This document shows positions 1 to 5,305 of a stretch of 6,802 bases of DNA, one piece after another. The number at the start of each line of letters is the position of its first letter. Positions within the stretch are counted from its first letter, which is position 1. The position numbers and the translations under genes are program-made. The notes beneath the pieces are model-generated. The model was not told the DNA's origin. It saw nothing but the letters and a program-made list of their open reading frames with translations, and ran no database searches. The DNA is from DASYRM01 sp036004405 (GTDB lineage Bacteria > Acidobacteriota > Vicinamibacteria > Vicinamibacterales > UBA2999), in assembly GCA_036004405.1 (NCBI GenBank), contig DASYRM010000141.1, positions 1 through 6,802 on the forward strand. The letters are read 5' to 3'.

Positions 1-647
1 GCGCTGCGGTGGCGGGCGGCCTCGTCGATGGCGTGCGCGCCCTCGACGGCGACGCGGCGCGACTCCTCGTCCACGTACTCGCTGTGCGAGAGCTGCGTCT
101 CGATCACGTCGATCTCTTCGACGTCCTCCAGCCGCGCCGGCCAGGCCCCGTCGCGCAGGCACACCACGCAGCGCACGATCTCGGCCAGGCCCTGGAGCAT
201 CACCAGCACGCCCGCGATCGGGATCACCGATTTGAAGTGGTAGACGGGTGGCCCCTCGGCGGTCACGGTCGAGTGCTCGCCGATGCGCCACGAGAGGGCG
301 GCGTAATCGTACCCCGCATAGATCAGCCCCAGGATGCCGGGGATGAAGAACAGCAGGTACAGCGCCAGATCCAGCGCGGCCTGCCCGCGGGGCTTCATGT
401 AGATGTAGACGAAGTCGGCGCGGACGTGCCCGGCCTGGGCGAGCGTGTAGGCGCCGCACATCATGAACAGCGTGCCGTACAGCATGTTGTTGAAGTCGAA
501 GATCCAGGCGGTCGGCGCGTTGAGGATGTAGCGCTTGAAGACCTCGATCGACACCACGAACGTCAGGGCCACGATCAGCCAGGCAAAGGCCTTGCCCGAC
601 CAGTAGCTGATCTCGTCGACGCTGCGGACCAGTTGCCGGGCGGTCAT
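1..647 (-). CDS. dctQ: TRAP transporter small permease (DctQ), C-terminus cut by window edge
   Basis: This is the small integral-membrane subunit of a tripartite ATP-independent periplasmic (TRAP) importer. It pairs with the large permease DctM and takes substrate from the DctP protein encoded just upstream. The 215 visible residues contain four hydrophobic segments, at about 20-37, 50-72, 93-113 and 138-160, matching the four-helix DctQ fold. The segment GHVRADF (73-79) fits the family's conserved loop after helix 2. After helix 4 there is a charged, acid-rich tail of at least 50 residues (about 165 onward) that is still open at the window edge, longer than in usual DctQ proteins. ATG at 647 is preferred; an in-frame GTG lies two codons upstream (653). 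Neither has a clear Shine-Dalgarno sequence. The gene follows dctP by 72 bases containing a strong hairpin. The family call is firm; the substrate cannot be read from this subunit. Confidence 0.9.
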   Translation of the reverse strand, partial: MTARQLVRSVDEISYWSGKAFAWLIVALTFVVSIEVFKRYILNAPTAWIFDFNNMLYGTLFMMCGAYTLAQAGHVRADFVYIYMKPRGQAALDLALYLLFFIPGILGLIYAGYDYAALSWRIGEHSTVTAEGPPVYHFKSVIPIAGVLVMLQGLAEIVRCVVCLRDGAWPARLEDVEEIDVIETQLSHSEYVDEESRRVAVEGAHAIDEAARHRS

Positions 648-661
648 GAGCACACGACAGC

Positions 662-695
662 GGCCAGCCACCCGGCGGGTGCCGGGTGGCTGGCC
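662..695 (-). repeat. Perfect 15-bp hairpin between dctP and dctQ
   Basis: The 15-base arms at 662-676 and 681-695 are exact reverse complements around a 4-base loop, and the stem is almost all G:C. It lies in the 72-base dctP-dctQ gap, 24 bases past the dctP stop and 14 bases before the dctQ ATG. No U-run follows it on the minus strand, so it does not look like a complete intrinsic terminator. An mRNA-stabilising 3' end for dctP, or a partial attenuator that keeps binding protein above permease, fits better. That role is inference; the structure is plain in the sequence. Confidence 0.85.
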
Positions 696-719
696 TGCGT
701 GGAGAGGATCACCGCAGCG

Positions 720-1877
720 TTAGCTCTTCCTGGGAGCCGCCGGCTTGGCGGCCGGACGGCCGAAGTAGTGGTTGTACGCCATCTCACGCCTGACGTTGGT
801 GTCGAGGTCCCACTTCACGGCACGCTCCGCGAACACCTTCTGGGAGTCGGCGACTTCCTTGAACAGCGGGTTGTCGACCGACTTCTTCACCAACACCTCG
901 TCGAAGATCTGGAGCTGCTTCTGGAGGATCGAGGCCGGCGTCTTGTAGACCCGGACCTTGTCCTTGGTCTGCAGCTCGATGTAGTCCTTCGAGTAGCGGT
1001 CGATCGACTTCCACGACATGTCGGACGAGGCCGCTTCCACGGCATACTCGATGATCTTCTTCATCTTGTCCGGCAGCGCGTCGAACTTCGTCTTGTTGAA
1101 CGTGATCTCGAGCTGCTCGGCGTTCTGGTGGTAGCTCTGCAGCATGTAGACCTTGGAGACGTCGGGGAAGCCCAGGATGCGGTCGGAGGTGGCGTTGTTG
1201 AACTCGGCGGCCTCGATGAGCCCCCGATCCAGGGCCGGCACGATCTCACCGCCGGGCAGCGCGTTCACCGCCGCCCCCAGGCCCGTGAACAGGTCGATCG
1301 AGATGCCCACCGTGCGGAACTTGAGCCCCTTGAAGTCGTCGGGCTTGCTGATGGGCTTCTTGAACCACCCGAGCGGCTGCGTGAACATCGGGCCGTAGGG
1401 GAAGGAGACGACGTTGGCGCCGATCGAGGCGTAGACCTTGTTGAGCAGCTCCTTGCCGCCGCCGTACTTGTGCCAGGCCAGGAGCATGTTGGCGTCCATG
1501 CCAAAGGCCGGGCTGGATCCCCAGAGAGCGAGTGCCTGCTGCTTGCCGTAGTGGTACACGAGCACGCCGTGGCCGCCGTCGAGCGTGCCCTTCGACACGG
1601 CGTCGAGCAGGCCGAAGGCGGGGACCACGGCGCCCGCGGGCAGCACCTCGATCTTGAGGTCGCCCCCGGTCATGTCGTTCACCTTCTTGGCGAAGTCGTT
1701 CGCGTACTCGTGGAAGATGTCCTTCTGCGGCCAGGTCGATTGCCAGCGCATCGTGATCGGACCCTGCGCCTTGGCGACCATCGGGAAGCCGAGCGCCGCC
1801 GCCCCCGTCGCCGCGACGGCCGCTCCGGTCAGGAATTTGCGGCGTGAAGCCTGAGTCGTTCCCTGGGGAGTCTCCAT
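720..1877 (-). CDS. dctP: TRAP transporter substrate-binding protein (DctP), Tat-exported
   Basis: This 385-residue periplasmic binding protein captures an organic acid and delivers it to the DctQM permease. The N-terminus carries a twin-arginine signal, SRRKFL at 11-16, then an Ala-rich hydrophobic stretch and an AKA-Q cleavage site after residue 37, so export of the folded protein by Tat is expected. The mature part has the DctP fold: FRTVG at 187-191 contains the conserved ligand-binding Arg188, followed by LPGGEIVPAL (207-216) and EFNN (225-228). These segments resemble the 2-oxo-acid/lactate-binding group (TakP-like) more than C4-dicarboxylate DctP, so a monocarboxylate or keto-acid ligand is likely but unproven. 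ATG 1877 is chosen because AGGAGGT lies 6 bases upstream (1884-1890) and the Tat signal begins right after it. The reading frame stays open to 2015, but that extension looks non-coding. A promoter-like site precedes the gene. Confidence 0.93.
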   Translation of the reverse strand: METPQGTTQASRRKFLTGAAVAATGAAALGFPMVAKAQGPITMRWQSTWPQKDIFHEYANDFAKKVNDMTGGDLKIEVLPAGAVVPAFGLLDAVSKGTLDGGHGVLVYHYGKQQALALWGSSPAFGMDANMLLAWHKYGGGKELLNKVYASIGANVVSFPYGPMFTQPLGWFKKPISKPDDFKGLKFRTVGISIDLFTGLGAAVNALPGGEIVPALDRGLIEAAEFNNATSDRILGFPDVSKVYMLQSYHQNAEQLEITFNKTKFDALPDKMKKIIEYAVEAASSDMSWKSIDRYSKDYIELQTKDKVRVYKTPASILQKQLQIFDEVLVKKSVDNPLFKEVADSQKVFAERAVKWDLDTNVRREMAYNHYFGRPAAKPAAPRKS

Positions 1878-1883
1878 GACAGC

Positions 1884-1890
1884 ACCTCCT
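1884..1890 (-). promoter_or_regulatory. Strong ribosome binding site of dctP
   Basis: The minus strand reads AGGAGGT, a full match to the anti-Shine-Dalgarno core, 6 bases before the ATG at 1877. It fixes the dctP start and rules against the longer frame reaching 2015. Confidence 0.85.
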
Positions 1891-2013
1891 CGTGCTCGTG
1901 GCGTGAAGTGCACGGCTGTCGCCCTGATGATGGAATACCACCGTTCCGTCGGCGCGGTTCGCCGTGGGAAACCACCGCGCACCGTGGGCGAGTCGCGGCT
2001 CGACCTGTCGCGC

Positions 2014-2043
2014 AACCTATCGGATAGACGTCGATGTTGTCAA
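2014..2043 (-). promoter_or_regulatory. Candidate sigma-70-type promoter of the TRAP operon
   Basis: On the minus strand a perfect TTGACA -35 box (2043-2038) is followed, after 18 bases, by TAGGTT (2019-2014), which matches the -10 consensus at its three most conserved positions. Initiation near 2007 would give a leader of about 130 bases before dctP. The -35 box lies 14 bases beyond the stop of the upstream PDZ gene, so the TRAP genes probably have their own control. The leader holds a weak 7-bp inverted repeat (1952-1958 with 1974-1980) and nothing else I recognise. Assigned by eye. Confidence 0.5.
2017..2027. repeat. 11-bp palindrome overlapping the dctP -10 region, possible operator
   Basis: CTATCGGATAG is a perfect inverted repeat of 5-base arms around one central base. 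It covers part of the proposed -10 box and the adjoining spacer of the dctP promoter. Binding there by a dimeric regulator would block RNA polymerase, which suits a substrate-inducible transporter. No regulator gene lies in the window, and a repeat this short can occur by chance. Confidence 0.4.
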
Positions 2044-2057
2044 GCGAGGAAGCGCGT

Positions 2058-2756
2058 TCACGGCGTCTTCGGCGCCGGCACCTCGAGCGGCACGAGTCGC
2101 TCACCTCGCCGCACCGTGAGGCGCAGCGCCCGCTCGACCAGGACCTCGGCCAGTGCCTCGCGCGCCGCTTCGCGGCCGAGCACCGGGTGATCGCCCACCT
2201 GCACCACCACGTCGCCCGCTTCGAGGCCCGCCCGCTCGGCAGCGCTGCCCTTCTGCACGAAGCTGATCACCGGCAAGCCGGCGCCGGGGCCCGCCAGCCG
2301 CGCCCGCTCGCCCGTGGACTCCGGGTCTTGCAGCACGAACCCGAACTCCGCCGCGACACGCTCGCCGGCGACGGGCCGCGGCATCGCCGTCAGGCGCACG
2401 GGCACGAGCCGCCTCCCGTCGGGGCGCAGCACGGTGAGCCGCACGTCCTGCTCGGGCGCGGCGGCGGCGATCAGGCGCTGCAGCAGGCGGGTCTCGGTGA
2501 CGGGGCGGCCGTTGAAGGCGACGACGATGTCACCGTTGTGCATCCCCGCCTTCGCCGCCGGCGTGCCCTCCATGACGTCGACGATAACCACGCCGAAGCC
2601 TTCGCGGATCCCGTGGCGTGCCGCGATCTCGTCCATCTCCTGCTCGGACAGGTCGCGGATCCGCACGCCCAGCCACGACCACGGCCGGGCATCGGCGGCG
2701 CCCGCGGCCAGGAGCAGCGCGAGCAGGGCGAGGGCGAGGCGCGCGGCGCGGCTCAC
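2058..2756 (-). CDS. Exported tandem-PDZ protein without a protease domain
   Basis: This 232-residue protein starts with a hydrophobic signal sequence (about 5-24, ending AADA) and then has two PDZ domains. PDZ1 (about 28-118) opens with WLGVRI, as in the PDZ domains of HtrA/DegP proteases, and contains GTPAAKAGMHNGDIVVAFNG (64-83). PDZ2 (about 136-225) contains GSAAERAGLEAGDVVVQVGD (170-189). No trypsin-like domain with His-Asp-Ser is present; the protein looks like the C-terminal half of an HtrA protease. It probably binds exposed C-termini or hydrophobic segments of envelope proteins as an adaptor or scaffold. The start is GTG at 2756, overlapping the stop of the preceding Lon-domain gene by GTGA, with an AGGGGG-type ribosome site 7 bases upstream (2764-2769). 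The frame continues to 3245, but that part only shadows the Lon-domain gene. The domain call is firm; the function is open. Confidence 0.88.
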   Translation of the reverse strand: MSRAARLALALLALLLAAGAADARPWSWLGVRIRDLSEQEMDEIAARHGIREGFGVVIVDVMEGTPAAKAGMHNGDIVVAFNGRPVTETRLLQRLIAAAAPEQDVRLTVLRPDGRRLVPVRLTAMPRPVAGERVAAEFGFVLQDPESTGERARLAGPGAGLPVISFVQKGSAAERAGLEAGDVVVQVGDHPVLGREAAREALAEVLVERALRLTVRRGERLVPLEVPAPKTP

Positions 2757-3382
2757 TCTCGGCCCCCCTTCAGCTCGTTGACCAAACCCTCCACCGCCCC
2801 GAGCACGCGCTCGAGGCGCACGGCGACGTCGAGCTCCTCGAGCAGCTCCTGGCGCAGGGGCGCCGCCGGCAGCACGGCGGCGGCGATCCGATCGGCGATG
2901 ACGCCCGGCCGCTGGCCGTCGGCCAGGGCCGTGTCGAGCAGGTCGGCGGGACGGTCGAGCGCGGTCAGCAGCCGCTTGCAGGCCGCGCGGATGCGCGCCA
3001 GCGTCGCGCTCACGTCGCCCGCCGGCGGCACGTCGTCGAGCCGGCGCGCCTCCCACAGGCGGTAGAGCGTGTCGCTCGGCAGCTCGCGCTCCAGGCGCAC
3101 CCGTCCATCGCCCTTCAAGAGGATGTTGTAGCGGCCGGTCGCCAGCCGCTCCCAGCTCACGATCTCCCCCGCGCCCGCCACCACGTGCACCGCCGGCTTG
3201 CCCGCGTACGTCTCCTCGTAGCCCGGCCGGAGCTTGACCACGCACAGCCGACGGTCGCGCTCGAGGGCATCGATGATCATGGCGCGGTAGCGCGCCTCGA
3301 AGACGTGCAACGGCAGCAGCGTGTGCGGGAAGAAGGTGACGTCCGGCAGCGGAAAGATCGGAAGGACGACGCGGGCGGCCAT
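2753..3382 (-). CDS. Lon N-terminal (substrate-binding) domain protein, no ATPase or protease
   Basis: This 209-residue soluble protein matches the N-terminal LON domain (PF02190) over its whole length. The hallmark LPIFPLPDVTFFPHTLLPLH (7-26) is followed by VFEARYRAMI, the usual first strand and helix. ATGRYNILLKGDGRVRLERE (81-100) is the second conserved block. A helical C-terminal half (about 124-205) completes the domain. There is no AAA+ Walker motif and no Ser-Lys peptidase, so this is a free-standing relative and not a truncated Lon: it starts and stops cleanly and matches the usual size of such proteins. The biochemical role of this family is largely unknown; substrate or chaperone-like binding is inferred from Lon. 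It lies 17 bases after mrp, and its TGA overlaps the GTG of the PDZ gene, implying translational coupling. The only ribosome-site candidate, GGAG, is 12 bases upstream inside a small hairpin. Confidence 0.92.
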   Translation of the reverse strand: MAARVVLPIFPLPDVTFFPHTLLPLHVFEARYRAMIIDALERDRRLCVVKLRPGYEETYAGKPAVHVVAGAGEIVSWERLATGRYNILLKGDGRVRLERELPSDTLYRLWEARRLDDVPPAGDVSATLARIRAACKRLLTALDRPADLLDTALADGQRPGVIADRIAAAVLPAAPLRQELLEELDVAVRLERVLGAVEGLVNELKGGRE

Positions 3383-3383
3383 G

Positions 3384-3399
3384 CGGAGCCGGTGCTCCG
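3384..3399 (-). repeat. Small hairpin filling the mrp-LON gap
   Basis: Perfect 6-bp arms, cggagc (3384-3389) and gctccg (3394-3399), surround a 4-base loop. The hairpin occupies nearly the whole 17-base space between the mrp stop and the LON-domain ATG. Its 5' arm on the transcript holds the GGAG that is the only ribosome-binding candidate. A ribosome finishing mrp would melt it, so it may couple the two genes. Its small size means chance is possible. Confidence 0.5.
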
Positions 3400-4512
3400 T
3401 CAGCCGAGCGTCGGCAGGGCGCTCACGGCCGCGAGCTCCTCGAGCCGCGCGACGACGCGGCCGGCGAGGTCCCGGAAGGCCACTGCCTGCGGCGAGTCCG
3501 GCCGTCCCACCGTGATCGGCGCGCCCGCGTCACCGCCGATCCGCGTCTCGGGGTCGAGCGGCAGCTTCGCCAGCAGCGGAATGCCGTACTCCTCCGCGAT
3601 CCGCTGGCCGCCGGTGGCGCCGAAGATCGCGGTCGTCTCGTGGCAGTGCGGGCACACGAACTGGCTCATGTTCTCCACGACGCCGAGCATCGGCACGTTG
3701 AGCCGCTGGAACATGCCGATCGCCTTGCGCACGTCGAGCAGCGCCACGTCCTGCGGCGTCGTGACCATCACCACTCCGCTGAGCGGGATGACCTGCGAGA
3801 GCGAGAGCTGCGCGTCGCCGGTGCCGGGCGGCATGTCGAAGATCAGGTAATCGAGCGCGCCCCACATGACGTCCTTGAGCATCTGCTGGATGAAGGAGTG
3901 GATCATGGGGCCGCGCCAGACCAGCGGCTCCTTCTCGTTGACGAGCAGGCCGATCGACATGAGCTTCAGGCCGTGGGCCTCGACGGGCAGGATGCGGTTG
4001 TCGAACATCCCCGGGCGACCCTTGGTGCCGAGCATCAGCGGCAGGTCCGGACCGTAGACGTCGGAGTCGATGATCCCGACGGCGGCGCCGGTGGCGCGCA
4101 GCGCGAGGGCCAGATTCACCGCGACCGTGGACTTGCCGACGCCACCCTTGCCCGAGGACACCGCGATCGTGTAGCGCACGTCGGGGATCAGATCCGCGGG
4201 GCGCGCCGCGGGTCCCTCCCGCCCGGCAGCGGGCTGGCCGTGCGCGTGGCCGGCGTGCGACGCGGCCGCCGGACCGCCGCCCATCTTCGCCTGGACCTTG
4301 GTCACCCCGGGCAGACGCGCGACGGCTTTCGACGCCATGCTGTGCATCAGCGCCTTGGTCGCGGGCGGCTGGGTCGTGAACGCGAGCGTGAACGTCACCT
4401 GCCCCTCCGCGATGGCGATGTCCCGCACGAGACCCATGCTCACGATGTCTTTCTGGCTCTCGGGGTCCTTGATCGCGCGGAGCGCGTCGAGGATCGCCTG
4501 CTCGCTGCTCAT
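3400..4512 (-). CDS. mrp: Mrp/ApbC-family iron-sulfur cluster carrier ATPase
   Basis: This 370-residue cytoplasmic P-loop ATPase belongs to the Mrp/NBP35 family, which binds and transfers Fe-S clusters to apoproteins. An N-terminal MIP18/DUF59 domain (about 5-75) has the DPE motif (17-19) and DIVSMGLV (22-29). A Gly/Ala/His-rich linker (about 78-108, including HAGHAHG) leads to the ATPase domain. That has the deviant Walker A GKGGVGKST (121-129), the DSDVYGPD switch (149-156), Walker B-type DMPPGTGD (226-233) and the cluster-binding CPHC (Cys287, Cys290). The DUF59 position that often holds a reactive Cys reads TTQPPATKAL here, with no Cys. The start is ATG 4512, the beginning of the DUF59 domain. 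There is no Shine-Dalgarno sequence, but a -10-like TATAGT ends 6 bases upstream, suggesting leaderless mRNA. It is the first gene of the mrp, LON-domain, PDZ cluster. Confidence 0.95.
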   Translation of the reverse strand: MSSEQAILDALRAIKDPESQKDIVSMGLVRDIAIAEGQVTFTLAFTTQPPATKALMHSMASKAVARLPGVTKVQAKMGGGPAAASHAGHAHGQPAAGREGPAARPADLIPDVRYTIAVSSGKGGVGKSTVAVNLALALRATGAAVGIIDSDVYGPDLPLMLGTKGRPGMFDNRILPVEAHGLKLMSIGLLVNEKEPLVWRGPMIHSFIQQMLKDVMWGALDYLIFDMPPGTGDAQLSLSQVIPLSGVVMVTTPQDVALLDVRKAIGMFQRLNVPMLGVVENMSQFVCPHCHETTAIFGATGGQRIAEEYGIPLLAKLPLDPETRIGGDAGAPITVGRPDSPQAVAFRDLAGRVVARLEELAAVSALPTLG

Positions 4513-4518
4513 AGGGCG

Positions 4519-4546
4519 ACTATACCCGAGTGGTTCACGCCCGCAA
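4519..4546 (-). promoter_or_regulatory. Candidate mrp promoter giving a leaderless transcript
   Basis: On the minus strand TTGCGG (4546-4541) and TATAGT (4524-4519) are separated by 16 bases. TATAGT matches the -10 consensus at five of six positions. Its last base is 6 bases before the mrp ATG, so transcription would begin at or within a base or two of the start codon, leaving no room for a ribosome site; none is visible. Assigned by eye. Confidence 0.5.
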
Positions 4547-4552
4547 TGAGAA

Positions 4553-4563
4553 GGGAAATTCCC
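4553..4563. repeat. 11-bp palindrome upstream of the mrp -35 box
   Basis: GGGAAATTCCC is a perfect inverted repeat (5-base arms, one central A), ending 6 bases upstream of the proposed mrp -35 hexamer. It is AT-rich in the middle, within a very GC-rich setting. It could be an operator for mrp, but no matching regulator family is recognised. Confidence 0.35.
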
Positions 4564-4775
4564 ATTGTGGGAGCGCGTTACCCCTGCGGCTCGGGGCACG
4601 CCGTCGGGCAACGAGGTGAAAAGGCGGCGCTCGGGGGCGTGGAACGCCGATTGCTCGACGGGACGATCGGCCGTCTCTCGCACAGAGCCGGGCCAGAGCA
4701 GCACGGTTCGACGCCCTCCCCCGGCGAGGGCGGGCCTGCCAGGGCTCGTCCTCGCTTAATATCGAGCGCCGAATC

Positions 4776-4804
4776 TTGCATTCCCTACCCCTTCCTGCTA
4801 GATA
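4776..4804 (+). promoter_or_regulatory. Candidate promoter of the flavin reductase/aminotransferase/glycosyltransferase operon
   Basis: TTGCAT (4776-4781) and TAGATA (4799-4804) are spaced by 17 bases. The -10 match is modest (three of six). It abuts the start codons: ATG begins 4 bases after it and the in-frame GTG 7 bases after. An alternative -10, TAATAT at 4757-4762 (four of six), would give a leader of about 40 bases but has no good -35 partner. Which one is used cannot be decided by eye. Confidence 0.35.
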
Positions 4805-4807
4805 AGA

Positions 4808-5305
4808 ATGGTGATCGGGCCCGACGACTTTCGCCGCGTTCTCGGCCACTTCGCTACGGGCGTGACGGTACTCACCACCTGCGATGCCGAGGGCCGGCCG
4901 ACCGGGCTCACCGCCAGCGCCTTCTGCTCGGTTTCCCTCGATCCGCCGCTGATCCTCGTGTGCGTGGACCACAAGTCGCAGAGCTATCCGGCGCTGTCCG
5001 AGAGCCGCGGCTTCGCCGTCAACATCCTGAGCGCAGCACAGGAGGACATCTCACGGCGCTTCGCCACCACGCGCCTGGACAAGTTCGACGGCGTCCGGCA
5101 CGTGCTGGGCATCGTGGGCGCGCCGCTGCTGCAGGACGCGCTGGCGCACATCGAGTGCGCCACCGTCAGCACCCACGCGCAGGGCGATCACACGATCTTC
5201 GTCGGGCGTGTGGAGCGCGCGCGGGCCGGCGTGGGCGAGCCCCTGCTCTACTACCGCGGCCGCTACGAGTTCGTCGCCAATCCCAAGCCAGGAGCCGCAT
5301 CGTGA
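4808..5305 (+). CDS. Flavin reductase (NAD(P)H:FMN oxidoreductase) family protein
   Basis: This 165-residue cytoplasmic protein belongs to the flavin-reductase-like family (PF01613; relatives HpaC, NtaB), which reduces free FMN or FAD with NAD(P)H and often supplies reduced flavin to a separate monooxygenase. The N-terminal FRRVLGHFATGVTVLTT (8-24) is followed by the FMN-contacting block GLTASAFCSVSLDPPLILVC (33-52). The conserved GDHTIFVGRVE (126-136) and LLYYRGRYE (146-154) close the split-barrel fold. Length is normal for the family. An in-frame TAG at 4799-4801 leaves ATG 4808 or GTG 4811 as the start; neither has a ribosome site. Its TGA overlaps the GTG of the aminotransferase gene by four bases, so the two are probably made together. 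No monooxygenase partner is in view. Family sure; acceptor flavin and partner unknown. Confidence 0.92.
   Translation: MVIGPDDFRRVLGHFATGVTVLTTCDAEGRPTGLTASAFCSVSLDPPLILVCVDHKSQSYPALSESRGFAVNILSAAQEDISRRFATTRLDKFDGVRHVLGIVGAPLLQDALAHIECATVSTHAQGDHTIFVGRVERARAGVGEPLLYYRGRYEFVANPKPGAAS
5290..5294 (+). promoter_or_regulatory. Ribosome binding site fixing the aminotransferase start
   Basis: AGGAG lies inside the end of the flavin reductase gene, 7 bases before the GTG at 5302. It supports that GTG as the true start, as opposed to any upstream codon in the long open frame. Confidence 0.75.

Larger units (their letters stand above)
4513..4807. other. Divergent intergenic region between mrp and the flavin reductase gene
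   Basis: These 295 bases separate two outward-facing genes, so both promoters should lie here. The ends hold the promoter candidates listed separately. The middle (about 4570-4740) is GC-rich and holds no recognisable gene. It has short inverted repeats: a 5-bp stem with a 3-base loop in ggcgtggaacgcc, and 7-bp arms at 4712-4718 and 4726-4732. Open frames crossing it on both strands lack ribosome sites and family motifs. Confidence 0.7.

Noticed and set aside
9..1847. 612-residue open frame on the plus strand opposite dctQ and dctP
   Set aside because: It is an antisense shadow caused by high GC and codon bias. It has no family motif and low-complexity His/Arg/Val-rich composition, and the minus strand encodes clear TRAP proteins.
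1952..1980. 7-bp inverted repeat in the dctP leader, considered as a riboswitch or attenuator
   Set aside because: The stem is short, with a 15-base loop and no terminator partner or known riboswitch motif. It is noted only as leader structure.
1878..2015. 46-residue N-terminal extension of dctP
   Set aside because: A strong AGGAGGT and the Tat signal place the start at 1877, and the extension overlaps the promoter and leader.
2757..3245. N-terminal extension of the PDZ protein
   Set aside because: It overlaps the Lon-domain gene in another frame and is Arg/Ala-rich without domain signal. The signal sequence starts at GTG 2756.
4513..4704. 64-residue N-terminal extension of Mrp
   Set aside because: The DUF59 domain begins at ATG 4512, and the extension would span the promoter-like boxes and has no recognisable motif.
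4712..4732. 7-bp inverted repeat considered as a terminator
   Set aside because: It has a 7-base loop and no T-run on either strand, and no gene ends nearby on either strand, since the flanking genes diverge. It is probably a chance GC stem.
3640..5301. Long plus-strand frame running into the aminotransferase frame (914 residues in total)
   Set aside because: The part before 5302 lies antisense to mrp, crosses the intergenic region and the flavin reductase in another frame, and shows no family motifs. The real start is GTG 5302 with its own AGGAG.
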